Part shown: positions 34,789 through 47,060 of the stretch, piece after piece
Numbering within the stretch: position 1 is the first letter of the stretch
Layout of the letters: the number at the start of each line of letters is the position of its first letter
Source: Datisca glomerata
Lineage: Eukaryota > Streptophyta > Magnoliopsida > Cucurbitales > Datiscaceae
Assembly (NCBI GenBank): GCA_003255025.1
Contig: QANY01008278.1
Coordinates: 619,267 to 683,266, forward strand
Length of the DNA: 64,000 bases
Reading direction: 5' to 3'
Made by a program: the position numbers and the translations under genes
The notes under the pieces: model-generated
What the model was told of the DNA's origin: nothing
The model's database searches: none
The model's input: only the letters and a program-made list of their open reading frames with translations

Positions 34789-36246
34789 TATTTTTTTGGA
34801 ACGCCCAGTGGGCCAAGTTTTAGAAATATTATGTTCACTACAACATCTGAGGCTCAGAGTTTGAAATGACTAATTTCAAGTACAATGCCAGATAGCAATA
34901 TGTTGAAATTGAGATTGTAGTTGAAAGGGCCGCAAAGTATGCGACTATAATAAATGAGCAATCTGAGATCATTCATGATGGAATTCGCAAGATGCATGAA
35001 AGATGGCCAGAAGGCTTATAATCTTTCAATCAAAGTATGCAAGTCATTCAAAAAAGCCTTCAACAAAACTCTCGATAGTTAGCCGAAGAAATTCGACAAC
35101 TACGACTTCAGCTAATACAACAAAAAAATGTTGAGCAATCGGTCTATCAGCCACCGTCAACAAGGTGGAACTTTCATCCTAAAATGTCAAAAACAATGGC
35201 TGGAAAAATAGCCATGATAGTTTTCAAAGCCAAGTTTTAAATTTTTTCAAAAGCTAGTCAAGCAAATAATGGTCAGTTTAAGGACCATGAAAGTTTTCTG
35301 TGTGTAAATCAATAGCTGATTAAATTGAATTGTCAGGCTGGGGGCCACGACCTAAAGATCCAAAACCATTGGGATCTGTCACCTAAGGTACAAGGTGAAC
35401 ATTGTCAGGCTGCCAACTTCACCTCATGAAGTGGTTTTCGGTTTTAATCAATTCATCCCCTAAAGATGGAATGGTTCACTCCGGGATAACTTGATAAATC
35501 TAGTCACCAACAAAACATCAAGTCAATTTATAAATATCAACCATTGGTAGAATCAACTAATGAGGTGAAATAGAACAAAAGATAGAGGATAAGGCCATTG
35601 GTGAATCAGAGTCACGTGCTTCAAAAATTGAAATATTAGCTGATAATAAGATTGGGATAAAAAAAGAGATAGAGGTAGAGAAATTCAAGGATTTAAGCCT
35701 TGAGTTAAATTTCATTGAAGAAGAATATATTGTTATAAATGATCAAACGAGCCAATATATAGTTCATCTCGAAAGTGAAAAGATGAATATAGTTTTGGAG
35801 GATGACATAAATCTACCAAAATCACGATTCAAATATATATTAGTCCAATTGATGAGAGGTGAAAATACAAAAGTTCAACCAAACTAGAGGCCGAAGAGAA
35901 GATTTTGACATAATCAAGGAAAATTTGTCATACTTAGATACAAATAGATTACAAGATGAATTCCAAGTGAAACATTTATGACCATCTCCATGTTAATTGT
36001 TAAATTAAGATTTGAGTTTTAAGTATGTTGTCTAAAAATTTAACATCTTAAAAAAAATCAATATGAAATTTTGGTGAAAATCGACCAATTTGTAAATGTT
36101 CAATTTTTGCCGAGTTCAAATATTTATTTGGTAAATGCTACTTTTTGTTAAATCCATATTTTTTCTTCAAATAATATGTGTGTTATGTTATAACATATTC
36201 TATTAACATGAGCTATGAAGCTGATATAAAAAAATACGGGGAGCAA

Positions 36247-36964
36247 TGTTTGAGTCATAATTTAAAATTTGAAGCTTCTCCAATTACTTGAAGATTTGAA
36301 TTTCTCCAAGAATCTTGAAGGATAAGATCTTATTTAAAAAGAGGATTTTGAATTTTTAATTTCTAATTTTAAATCAAGAAAGAGATAATGTTATCAAATC
36401 TTATCATCAAACTAAAAAAAGTCTACCTGAATGAAAATTTCATGTCTATAAAAGGAGATGAAGTGGACAAAGAATGGGGACCTCAATCAATCAACCTATC
36501 AATCATTTTTTTAACATGCATCCCTTAGTTTTTACTCTCTAGTTCTTTTTTCAATAAATTTTCATTTTTTTCTTAGTTTTTTAGCTTAAGTCTCTTTATT
36601 TTTCGTTATTATTCAATAAGTTTAAATTTAATCCATAGCCTTGTCACTTTATTTATCGAATATTTCAATAAAAGTTATCGATTTTCTTTTCTCATTTGCT
36701 TCATTACCACTATTTAATCATTCAAATTATTAGTCTTAGTAGCAGTCTAGAACCCTAAAGAAGATTTACTTTCTGCTCCTCAACATCATTTTTTATTAGA
36801 AGTGAGATCTCACTAATTCAAAATTTCTCTTTAAATTCAGTTCCTTAACCGAATCTTGGCACGCCCTCGCATTAATTCAATAGGGACGAAAGTTTAGTTC
36901 AAACCATCATACGCGGTCCAGTGATTTTCGGCTCAATACATTGGCTGAGATTTTAAGCCAAACA
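36247..36964 (+). repeat. Last LTR of the three-LTR element
   Basis: The best-preserved copy: TGTTTGAG start after a purine run, CCAAACA end, 718 bp. Confidence 0.75.
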
Positions 36965-37260
36965 CATAGTTAGATATGAAATGGGATGGTTTCATTTGCC
37001 TTAAACCATTTTAATTAGTAGATGGAATTGATAGCAATAGCAACTTCAAGATGATTTTCACACATATCCTAATCAATTTCAAAGAAAAAAGAAATGTTTC
37101 CCCTCTGGCAATTATATTGTTGCTTAACACAGATTTCATAGGCTTTGACTTAAAATTTTCCACCAATTTTATCTTTTTTCTTCCCCAATTTATTTTCTCT
37201 CAAGTTTCCCTAAGCTTTCATCGAGGGTAGATGTGTTCAAAATCAAACCAACCAAACTGA

Positions 37261-37395
37261 AAATAATCGATTTGGTCGGTTCTTCATATGTGTTCAGTTT
37301 GGTTCGGTTTTATTGTCGAACCAACTTTTCAGTTCAGTTCAAAATTTTGATGGTTTTCGAACCGAACCAAACTGAAACCTTAAATTACTATTATT
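37261..37395 (+). repeat. GGTTCGGTT-type repeat followed by (AT)n
   Basis: Contains GGTCGG, GGTTCGGTT and their complements (GAACCGAACC), so it can fold on itself. An (AT)n run of about 20 bases follows at 37402-37421. Confidence 0.5.
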
Positions 37396-38049
37396 TTTTA
37401 CTATATATATATATATATATAATATCGAACTGAAGAACCGTACTAAATCGAAACTCACAATTTGATTCAGTTTCGGTTATGTTCTTTTAGCATTCACGGT
37501 TCGATTTGATTTTCATAAAAAATTGACTGAAGCAAACCGTAAACACCCTAATCGTGAGGTAAAGCTATAGGGTTAAGGATTTGCTCCATCTCTAAATGAT
37601 ATGCAAATTTGCAGCCCATAGTGTGCAATTCTAACTATTTTCTCCATAAGAGCCGGAGTGCCATTTATTCTTCTCCATTAACTGTAAATAGTATAATCAT
37701 CCCAACTTTGGTCTACCATTTAGTTCATCGCTCTGTTTTTTTTGTTGTTCTGTGATTCCAAATGGCATGAAGTTTTTTCCAGTGCCAATCATGATGAATT
37801 TCGTGACCAAGGGTTTAGTCTTCCTCCTAATGATGCTGCTTTTGCAGTACTGGGAATCTCTGCAAAGTCCTTGACCAAAGGTCTTCAAGAACATTACCTC
37901 TTCATGTCTGTTTAGAAAGCTTAAAATAGTTCTTCTCTAGAACATACAGAGGGAGGGAGAAAACTCGGCTCACATGGAATAGGTTCAAATGATGATCTCC
38001 TGGTGTGGAAGCACAATAGTGAAGGATCAAGGAAACTGAAATTGCAGGG

Positions 38050-38340
38050 GCTGCAAATGGGTGTCTGCGCGAAGCGGGAGGGGGAAGAAGAAATTAGGGG
38101 TAATTTGAGTAATTAATCATATGTGGATGCTAGGTAATAAAACCGCTGAAGTGACATTAAGTTATTTGTCATGTAGTGCCACGTCAAACAACTGTGACGG
38201 TCCGTTAACTTTTTTAACTGGAGTTCCTACGGAATGACTAATGGCATCAATAATATAACTGTAGGGTCTATTCTGCAATATTTTTAAATTGAGAGTTTAA
38301 AATGAAAATCAACCCAAACTAAAAAGAGTAATATTTTACC
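38050..38340 (-). repeat. Right arm of long inverted repeat
   Basis: Inverted partner of 31756-32050. Its outer end coincides exactly with the point where the neighbouring gypsy LTR is cut. Confidence 0.7.
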
Positions 38341-39064
38341 AGCAACAACCCCTAAGAAATGCTAGAAAAATAGATTTCTTAGATAGTTGATCAACTACTA
38401 GAATAAAGAAAACTTGTTTCTGAATTTCATTCGAAATACTCCACGAGAAGGTGATCAATCTACTTGAATGTTTCTTAAAACATGTATTCTACTCAAGAAC
38501 ACAAAGATAAAAGTAAAAAGAACATTTAAGTTTGAAATAATAAATTCTGGACCTCTAAAATATTCTACCAAGGCATGTTTATAACATTTACAAATGTTTC
38601 CTAAAATCAAAGGTTTCATAAAAATCTTAAAACACAAAAAATAGAAAACTAACCTAATTATATTTTAAACAATAACTAAGAATATACTATATTAAGCTAA
38701 ATAAAATTAATGAACTCTAAATAAAGTAAAATTTTGTCCAGCCCAACAGAAAGCATAAAAGTGACACATTACATACTTAATTAAGCTCATTAGTAACTTG
38801 GACTTGAATTAAGTTATATTGAACTCGAGCTGCACTTGACTCAAAGCTTTGGTGTCCTTGTAAACCTTAACTAGCTGAATTAACTAAGCCTTGCAAATGA
38901 TGGATTAAGGCTTGTTGAAGCTTCTTAGACCACGAACTTATTATTGGTCATTGAGTCATGCTAATTGGACTGGAAACCTCTTTAACTTGCTCTTTACCTT
39001 CTCGACATGTTTATCTTCAAGATGTTAAATCCTTAGAACTTAGTGTGTAGGTTGATCCTTAACA
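38341..39064 (-). repeat. Truncated 3' LTR of the gypsy element
   Basis: Aligns with 48936-49731 but lacks its last roughly 95 bp, cut exactly where the ATATTTTACC end of the neighbouring inverted-repeat element begins. On the minus strand it starts TGTTAAGGATCAACC. Confidence 0.8.
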
Positions 39065-39641
39065 TTTCTCCTTTCCTCAAAAGGATTCATCCTCGAATCT
39101 AAAGCATCACATACATCAAAAGGACTCAAATCAACCACATTAAAAGAAGCACTAACATTATACTCACCTGGAAGGTCCATTTTGTATACATTTTTATTAA
39201 TCCTTTCCAGAATTTGAAAATGACCATCTCCTCTTGGGCTCAGCTTGGACTTCCTTTGAAGTGAAAACCTCTCTTTGTGAAAATGCACCCAAACCCATCT
39301 CCGGGCTAAAAAATCATTGGCTTTCGTCCCTTATTTACACGTGAAGCAATTTGAGCATTTTGCTTTTCAATCATCTATTTAACCTGCTTATGTAACTTAT
39401 TCACCAAATCTCCTAGAATTAGCATCAACAGTCACAAAATTGTTAGGTGGCAATGGTAATAAATCAAGAGGAATAAGTAGATTAAATTTATAAACAATCT
39501 GAAATAGAGAGCAATGAGTAGTGTTATGAACAACTCTATCCACAAATGGCAAACAATCCTCCCATGTCCTTATTGGAAAACCCGATGCTCGAGGAGCGGA
39601 AGCATGTGACTTTTAAACAATTTATTAAACAACGAATCATA
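39040..39641 (-). pseudogene. gypsy integrase, C-terminal part
   Basis: Encodes the end of integrase: WEDCLPFVD (about 39540), a YKFN-L-PLDLLPLP stretch, then KLSPRGDGHFQILERIN and LPGEYNVSASFNV-DLSPFD (39100-39230). These are the post-catalytic motifs of plant Ty3/gypsy integrases. Stops are present between the pieces. It continues the catalytic part found beyond the copia insertion at 43883. Confidence 0.75.
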
Positions 39642-41687
39642 TGTTTTTCGATAAAAATGAATATAAGCGCGACACAACGGTTTCCAAAATAAAATTTTTT
39701 ATTGAAAACTTTTTTCAGTTAGGATCTATTATATATTTATACATTAAATCTAAAACATACATGGATAGAAATCATAAACCCCTTGTAGTTTATATCAAGC
39801 GTCCTCGCAAACCAATGATCATGCGTTCCCACGAACAATGGGTTTCGAGATCCACAATAAGATCTTCCAAATCAATCTTCAAATACACTAAGACGTGTGT
39901 GAGCACGTAAAATAATCAAAGACATTTTTTCTAGCTCTAGATGTCTCAACACATGAGATCTAGATATTTACTGAGAATGATTAATTTAGAAAGACAATCA
40001 TCTAAAAGAATACGATGATTATTCTTTCAGAGTTTTTGATTCACAGTGAAAATTCACCTTGATAGCAATTGTGTTCTCAATACTTCTCAATTGATTAACT
40101 TTTTTTATTCTGAGGCCATTAGAGTAATATCTATATTTTTTTAGATAATGGCATATCGGATTTTAGGGATAAACAATTACCATTGTAGTGGGACCCACTA
40201 TAATTTGTGCACAATTGCAATGTCACACGACACTGCAATTGTCGTGAGCTATCACAGTGCCTCACGGCACTGTGTGCCACGACACTATTGAGTGTCATGT
40301 GGCACTACCGTATTACACCCCAACTACTGCAGTATCACGTGGTACTACAGTAGTTCATGGCAATCTCTGATTCCCAATCAATGATTGGCGCGTGGCAATT
40401 AGTGTGATTTAAATATTTATTTTAATTAGATAAATATCTAAATATAAGTTAATACGAAATTAACATATCTGATTATCCTTATAAACTAACTTATTTGGTA
40501 GTTCATAAATAACAGATTTAGTTTATTCAAATTATTATCTAAAAATAATTTATAAGTATCTAATTACACAAATTACATATTTTGTCTCACTTATCGATAA
40601 TTAGAAAATTAATCGATATAAGTGTATATATATATATATATATATATAATTTCTAAAATCTATATATATATAAATAATTCAATTAATTCATTCTTAATTA
40701 ATTAATCATACATAATTATGTACTTGCCACAGAATAAAAATTCTTTTTGCAAGTCAATCATTTTCTCATGTACTGAAATATTCACACCCTAGACTGTGTA
40801 GTACAGAGTGACTGGGGGACCATGGACCTATAATCCTAAGCTCCAATAAATCAGATTATTAATTAAACTCTTTAATTAAATAATCTTATTTATTAATTCT
40901 ATTATTACTCCACTAAAAATATGGAATTGCACTCTTAGAGATTATAGAATGTATTTATAGAGTATTCTCGTGTAGTCCATTGATATAATCATTTCACGTA
41001 GTTTTGTCATCCAATTATTGGTACATATATTAGAGCTGGTCAAAATTATCGTTTTACCATTCTAACTACATCTTGATCCTTAAGTACAATTACTTCACTA
41101 GTGAATGATTAATTTATAATCGTATTATAAATTTGAGCTAAATGACTATTGAATCTCCAAAACAAAAGTCACAAGCATGTTTTACACACAAATCTTAACA
41201 TGTGAATTAAAATATTTAGTAGACATGTATAAGAGTTCATGACTACTCAGGATTCAGACTGATATACATATGATCATCAGATTGATGTGCATTAAATCTT
41301 TATGAAAATGATAAGTTAGTAAAGATATTAATTCATATCGGTCTTATCATATATAATCTTATTATATAAAGTACATTCACTAAGATGTTTATCCCCATCA
41401 ATGATCCGGATCTAGATCATATGCATTCGTAACGCTTAGTGAACTATAGTAGCAATCATTCATAATTATACTTTAATATGTTGTTGACAATTTTATTCAT
41501 TATATATGATTTTAATCCTCTCGTACTATTATAAGATCATAATATCATTAATGAATATGAAATTTTCATATATTTATATAAATTATTCAACAATAATTTA
41601 AAAGAACGATTATAAGAAAAATGTAATCTCATTAAATTTTATATTAAAATGTCAATACACATGTTTTGAGGGCATTACCTCCTAACA
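39642..41687 (-). repeat. 3' LTR of the inserted copia element
   Basis: A 2,046-bp LTR, TGTTAGGAGG start on the minus strand. It includes a cluster of hairpin-forming repeats at 40228-40353 and an (AT)n run near 40622-40647. A fragment of the same LTR family lies at 2570-2870. Confidence 0.75.
40228..40353. repeat. Cluster of four hairpin-forming inverted repeats
   Basis: Successive near-palindromes occupy 40228-40244, 40255-40272, 40274-40305 and 40324-40353. The third pairs GTGCCAC with GTGGCAC at its ends, and the fourth pairs CTACTG with CAGTAG. They lie in the LTR, outside coding sequence. Confidence 0.75.
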
Positions 41688-41689
41688 AT

Positions 41690-43290
41690 CTCCCACTTTC
41701 CCTAAAATAAATCTGGCATCTCTCTCAACCCCATGTTTTGCACATGACCCTCAAATGACTTCGCAGGAAGTGTCTTGGTAAAAAGATCAGCCAAGTTTTG
41801 ATCTTATGCCATCTTCATAACAATCACATCCTCTCGATGCATGATCTTCTTACAAGATGATATTTCACCTTTATGTTCTTGCCCCTTTTATGACTCATTG
41901 GTTATTTGGAATTAGCTACTGCTCTATTGTTGTCACAGTATAGGATTAGTGGCTTGTGCATATCTGAAACTACTTTTAGATCAATATAGAACTTTCTAAG
42001 TCATACCGCTTCTTTCGCAACTTCATAAGCTGCTATATATTCAGCTTCCATAGTGAAATCTACAATGTTGGATTGTTTAATACTTCTCCAGATTACAGTT
42101 CCTCCACCTAGGGTGAATATTGATCCAAACGTCAACTTTCGACTATCTCTGTCTGATTGAAAATCAGAATCAGTATATCTAGTAGGGTTCAGGTCTCCAC
42201 CTGAATAAACAAGCATATAGTTTTTCGTTCTCCTAAGATACTTGATAATGTGCTTTACTGTAATTCAATGTTCTAAACCAAGATTTGATTGATAACGACT
42301 GACAATTTTCGCTGCATGATAAATGTCTGGTCTGTACACAACATGACATACATGAGACTATCAATAGCTGAAATATAAGGAACCTTTCTCATATCCTCTT
42401 CCTCATGAGGTGCCTTATGACATTGCTCCTTTGAGAGGACAATTCCATGTTTGGTCAGTAGTTGACCTTTTTTGGAATTCCTCACAGAGAATCTCTCCAA
42501 CACCTTATCAATATAAGATGCCTGAAAAAGTGCCATGAACTTGTTCTTTCTATCACTTAGGATTTGGATGCCTAGAACATATCTCACCTCTCCCAAATCT
42601 TTCATTTGGAATCTCTCAGCTAACTATTTCTTTACCTTTGACAAAGTTTCTACATCATTCCCAATGAATAGAATATCGTCAACATAAAAAACTAAGAAAA
42701 CGACTATCTTGTCTTTGATGTATTTATAAACAAAAACTTCGTCAACATTTTGCTCGAAACCATATGATTTAATAATCTCATCACATGTAAGATTCCCAGA
42801 TCTAGATGTTTGCTTTTAATCTATAAATAGATTTAAGCAATTTGCATATTTTTTTTATCTTGCTCCTTTTTCACAAACCCTTCTTGTTGCATCGTATAGA
42901 TGCTTTTTTCAAGAGAGCCATTCAAAAAAACTGTAGTAATGTCCATTTGTTATATTTCATAGTCTAAACTAGAGACAAAGGATAAAAGGATATGAATGAA
43001 TTTTATCATGGCAACATGTGAGAATGTCTCTTCATAATCGACTCATTCCCTTTGTGTATATCCATTGGCTTCCAACCGTGTTTTGACAGTCTCTACTTTC
43101 CCATCTGCATCTCCTTTCTTCTTGAATATCCATTTACATCTAATGGGTCTGACATCTTCAGGTGGATCTATAAGCTCCCAGAGGAAATTGGAATACATCG
43201 ATGCCATTCCCTACTTCATGGCATCTTGTCATTTCTCCTTTTTAGGATCATCCATCGCTTCATCATAAGATAATGGATCATCCTTATCAG
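41690..43290 (-). pseudogene. copia reverse transcriptase / RNase H remnant
   Basis: From 43290 downward the minus strand reads DPLSYDEAM, CKWIFKKKGDADG and Q-DVTTVFLNG-like text (DITTVFLNG), then the catalytic YVDDILF near 42680. Next come MKDLGEVRYVLGIQIL (42550-42605) and the RNase H part SRKLTFGSIFTLGGG and EAEYIAA (42001-42216). Several stops and shifts disable it. The order is standard for copia elements. Confidence 0.85.
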
Positions 43291-43396
43291 TGTTAGACAC
43301 TAGGACCTATGCCTCTAGTTCATAGTGAATATGTTATCTTATAACCCTCCCACTATGACTTTGCTTCACGGTTAATGACTATGGAATTTTCCTAAA

Positions 43397-43866
43397 CATG
43401 TATAGGAGTTCATGACTATTTAGGATTCAGACTGATTTACATATGATCATCAAATTGATGTGTACTAAATTTTTATGATAAACGGTAAGTTAATAAAGAA
43501 ATTAATTCACATCGGTTCTGTCATATATAATCTTATTATATAAAGTATATTCACTAAAATATCTATCCATGTCAATGACCCGGATCTAGATTAGATACAT
43601 TCATAACGCTTAGTGAATCATACTAGCAAATCATTCATTAAAGATTTCGTACTTTTAAATGTTACTGACAATTTTATTCATTATCCATGATCTAATCCTC
43701 TCATACTAATACAAGATCATAGTATCATTAATGAATATGGAATTTTCAGATATTTATATAAATTATTCAATTATAATTTAAAAGAACAATTATAATAAAA
43801 ATGTAATCCCATTAAACTTTATATTAAAATGTTGATACACATGCTTTGGGGGTATTACCCCCAACA
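43397..43866 (-). repeat. Remnant of the copia 5' LTR
   Basis: The first 470 bp of the LTR, aligned with 41223-41687 with frequent substitutions, showing age. It ends CCCCCAACA on the plus strand, then the ATCATA target duplication. Confidence 0.75.
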
Positions 43867-43882
43867 ATCATAATGTTCTTTT

Positions 43883-44340
43883 CTATGATTGCCCATCAAT
43901 TTGAGGGTGATAAGTAGTTGAAAATAGCAGCTTAGTTCTTAAATTTCCCCATAGCACACGCCAAATGTGACTAAAAAACTTAACATCTCTATCACTGACA
44001 ATATTCTTAGGTATGCCATGTAATCGCCTAAATTCTTTGAAAAACAAATCAGCAATCAACTTAGCATCATCATTTTTATGACATGGTTTAAAATAAGTCA
44101 TCTTACTAAATCTATCGACCCTGACAAAGATATTATTACTGCCTTCGTAGTTCAAGGCAACCTAGGACAAAATTCATATATAAATCCATCCAAGGTTCAC
44201 TAGGAACATGTAGTGGTGTATACAACTCATGCGGTTGTAACCTAGACTTAGCTTCTCTACATGTAATGCAATGCTTACAAACCTTATGCACATCATGTTT
44301 CATATCAGGCCAAAAGAAATGTTTTAATAGCATCTCATAA
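43883..44340 (-). pseudogene. gypsy integrase, zinc-binding and catalytic part
   Basis: Contains HDVHKVCKHCITCREAKSR (the zinc-finger end), then [17 protein letters not shown], the DRD segment IVSDRDVKF and [11 protein letters not shown] near 43885. The frame breaks between 44136 and 44155, and a stop follows DGQS. The copia insertion then interrupts the gene; its continuation is at 39641. Confidence 0.85.
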
Positions 44341-44454
44341 GTCTTATTTACCTTAAAATGCCCCCATTAAGCCTCCTCCACGTGCTTCCTTAATCAACAA
44401 CCTATTTCGCTTAAATAAAAAATCATCAAACAACTAAAAATCATCTTAAACAAC

Positions 44455-44763
44455 TCAATTATCACAAGATGCATAAATTTCACCACAATCATCATCACGT
44501 TGATACAACTCCATAATATGCTCAAAACCCAATAATTTAGCACTAAGAGAATTAAATAGAGTGTACCTTTTAGATAATGCATCTGCAACTACATTCTCAT
44601 TACCTTGCTTATACTTAATTACATATGAGAATGTTTCGATGAACTCCACCCATTTGGCATGCCTACGGTTTAACTTATCTTGACCCTTCAAATACTTTAG
44701 ACTTTCATGGTCAATGTGTATCACAAACTCTCTAGGCCACAAATAATGCTGACATGTTTGCAA
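44455..44763 (-). pseudogene. gypsy RNase H remnant
   Basis: Shows [29 protein letters not shown] and [10 protein letters not shown] in parts, the RNase H and connector signature of Ty3/gypsy elements that lies between reverse transcriptase and integrase. Confidence 0.8.
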
Positions 44764-44994
44764 AGCTCAAACTAAAGCATATAATTCATTGTCATATGTT
44801 AGATACTTCAAGGCTATCCCACTTAACTCTCACTAGAGTACGTTAATGGCCTTTGATCCTACATCAAAACAGCTCTAATTCATATGCCACTAGCATCACA
44901 TTCAATCTTAAAAGTCTTATCAAAGTTAGGTAAAGCAAGCAAATGTGCAACACATAATTTATCCTTAAGTTCAATAAAGGCATGTTCTCGAGTC

Positions 44995-46010
44995 TCACTC
45001 CAAACAAATCAAACATGTTTTCTTAACTAACTCATTCAAAGGTGCGGCTATAGTGCTGAAATCTCTGACGCATCTCCTATAGAAACTAGCAAGCTCATGA
45101 AATCTCTTCACCTCACTAACATTCTTAGGTCTCGAACACTCCTTAATGGCTCTTACCTTGTCCTCATCAACCTCAGTACCTTGACTAGACACTACAAAAC
45201 CAAGAAAATTAACCATTTCCATGTAAAAGGTACACTTCTTAAGGTTAGCATACAATTTTTCTTGTCTAAGTATCTCTAGTACTTGACCACATGCATGATA
45301 TGATCACCTGAGCACTTAGTGTAAATGAGAATATCATCAAAGTAAACAACAACAAACTTTTCCAAGTACTCACACAACACATGGTTCATCAATCGCATGA
45401 ATGTGCTAGGTGCATTAGTGAGACCAAATGCAACAACAAGCCACTCATACAACCCATATTTTATCTTAAATGTTGTTTTCCATTCATCACTAACATTGAT
45501 TCGAATTTGATAATAACCTGATTTCTAGTCTATCTTAGTGAACAAACACGAACCATATAATTCATTAAGCATATCATCTAACCTAGGAATAAGGTGACGA
45601 TACTTTACAATGCTTTTTTGATGGCTCAATAATCTACACATATCCTCCATGTCCCATCCTTCTTTGGCACAAGAATAACAGGAACCGAGCAAGGACTTAG
45701 TCTCCCTCACATACCCCTTAGCTAAGAACTCCTCAACTTGTTTTTGGATCTCCTTTATCTCACTTAGATTTGTTCTATATGCTGGCCTATTGGGTATGGC
45801 AGCTCCAGGAATGAAGTCAATGTACTGTTCTATGCCTCTAATCGGTGGTACCACTTGGCATCTCCTCGAGAAATAAATCTTCAAATTCCTGCAAAAGATT
45901 AACAAACAAACTAGGCAGAGAGGGGCTAAGTTAATTAGTTTCAAAATATGCCCCTTTGTACAAGAGTACAAATATAGGCCGATTGGAGTACAATGCAAGT
46001 TTAACCTCAC
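44995..46010 (-). pseudogene. gypsy reverse transcriptase remnant
   Basis: The upstream part (45525-46010) has LSEIKEIQKQVEEFLAKGYVR and HLIPRLDDMLNELYGS, matching the first palm motifs. The downstream part (44995-45255) has [22 protein letters not shown] and the tether region. The catalytic YCDD-type motif falls between them, in a stretch with frame changes near 45320-45350, where the minus strand reads [13 protein letters not shown]. Confidence 0.8.
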
Positions 46011-46095
46011 TAGTATTGGTTATTAAATTCACACTCTTTGCACTTCTCTCTCTTTTTTCTTTTCCCTATTTCTTTTCACTCATTTTATTTTCTCT

Positions 46096-46612
46096 CTAAA
46101 GAACTTTTCTTACTCTTTTTTTTTCTTTCTTTTCAGCCTCCACTCTCATCCTTTCCATTTTACATTGGTCTTCATACACTTCTTTTAAGGAAAGTGGTGT
46201 ATGTATAGTTTTCCGCCTATCCTTGGTGAATGAAAACCTATTGAGGTACCCGTCATGCATAGCTCTCCTATCAAATTTCCATGGTTTATCAAACAAAATA
46301 TCTCTAGCAAGCATAGGAACCACATCACACAACACCTCATCCTAATATTTACCAATTGAAAATGAGATAATAGATTGCATATTCACCTTGATCCTCACCA
46401 CAATCATTAAGCGATTTAAGCTTGTATGATCGTGGGTGTAGTGTAGTGGACAACCTCAATTTATTAATTAATAATTTACTCACCTCATTAGTGCAACTCC
46501 CACCATCGATAATCACACAACATGCTTTGCCTTGAACATGACAACTTTTATGGAACAAGTTTGTCTCGTTGCTCCTCATGGCATTCCTCCATCGATTAGG
46601 TGTTAAGAGCAC
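46096..46612 (-). pseudogene. gypsy protease region remnant
   Basis: The stretch CCVIIDGGSCTNEVSKLL (near 46520) carries the aspartic-protease DGGS signature used in plant gypsy elements (D-S/T-G type). The following segment at 46096-46335 includes VPMLARDILFDKPW, a common linker before reverse transcriptase. Confidence 0.7.
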
Positions 46613-47060
46613 GTCTTATAACCAATACATCACCCCTAATTAGTTCCTCAATGCTTCCTTCACTACAACCCTCCAATTCGGCCATCTCTTCCTCATTGCT
46701 TTCATTGTTACCCTCTTCTTCATTACTCACTATCTCACCATTTCGTAGGGTCATAGTTTTCTTATTAGGGGACTCCTTGCTAATATGACTTGCACCTTGA
46801 CACTTCCATCACTTAATGTCTCTATTTCTCCCTTTAAGCTCTTCAATTTTAGATTTTTCTTTCAAAGCCGTATCTGCCTTTCCCTTTGCACCATCATAAA
46901 TAGCCTTATCTCCTCCCTTAAAATAACTCTTTTCATCCATTTTTCAAGTAGAATTAGAGTTGGAATAAGGTTTGGATTTATACCTTGTTGTCCCACTTTC
47001 TTGAAGTTGCTTTTTCACCTTGATAGCAATGTGCACCTTCTCCTCTAACTCTACATAAGG

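Larger units (their letters stand above)
32487..36964 (+). mobile_element. Non-autonomous LTR element with three LTRs
   Basis: Three related LTRs (32487-33199, about 34126-34788, 36247-36964) alternate with two related internal regions. Each LTR has a TATA box (TATAAAAG at 32678 in the first) and ends CCAAACA, followed by a TTTGGCA-CCC primer-site-like stretch in the first two. A polypurine run (GGGGAGCAA) precedes the last. The outer flanks CACAG (32482-32486) and CATAG (36965-36969) fit a 5-bp duplication with one change. Internal parts encode only a gag-like coiled peptide (DVIRKMHERWQEG, SVYQPSSTRW) and no polymerase. The first internal region and the start of the middle LTR share a deletion. 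The layout fits unequal recombination between two copies or LTRs. Confidence 0.75.
31756..38340. mobile_element. Long-terminal-inverted-repeat element with nested insertion
   Basis: The ends are exact inverted copies for ten bases, GGTAAAATAT at 31756 and ATATTTTACC ending at 38340, and homology continues inward for about 290 bp. Removing the nested LTR element leaves about 2.1 kb. No transposase is seen. The inner part includes a short frame around 37770-37850 with a hydrophobic start that I do not recognise. Long arms and absence of coding capacity suggest a MULE-type or foldback non-autonomous element. Flanks do not match, so no target duplication supports it. Confidence 0.65.
39642..43866 (-). 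mobile_element. Ty1/copia element inserted in the gypsy integrase
   Basis: Plus-strand ends are TG (39642) and CA (43866), and ATCATA occurs immediately outside both (39636-39641 and 43867-43872), a target duplication. The 3' LTR is 39642-41687 (2.0 kb); the 5' LTR is reduced to about 43397-43866, which aligns with 41223-41687. The interior retains only reverse transcriptase and RNase H, so gag through integrase and most of the 5' LTR were lost after insertion. On the minus strand a purine tract (GGAAAGTGGGAGAT) precedes the 3' LTR. Confidence 0.85.
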
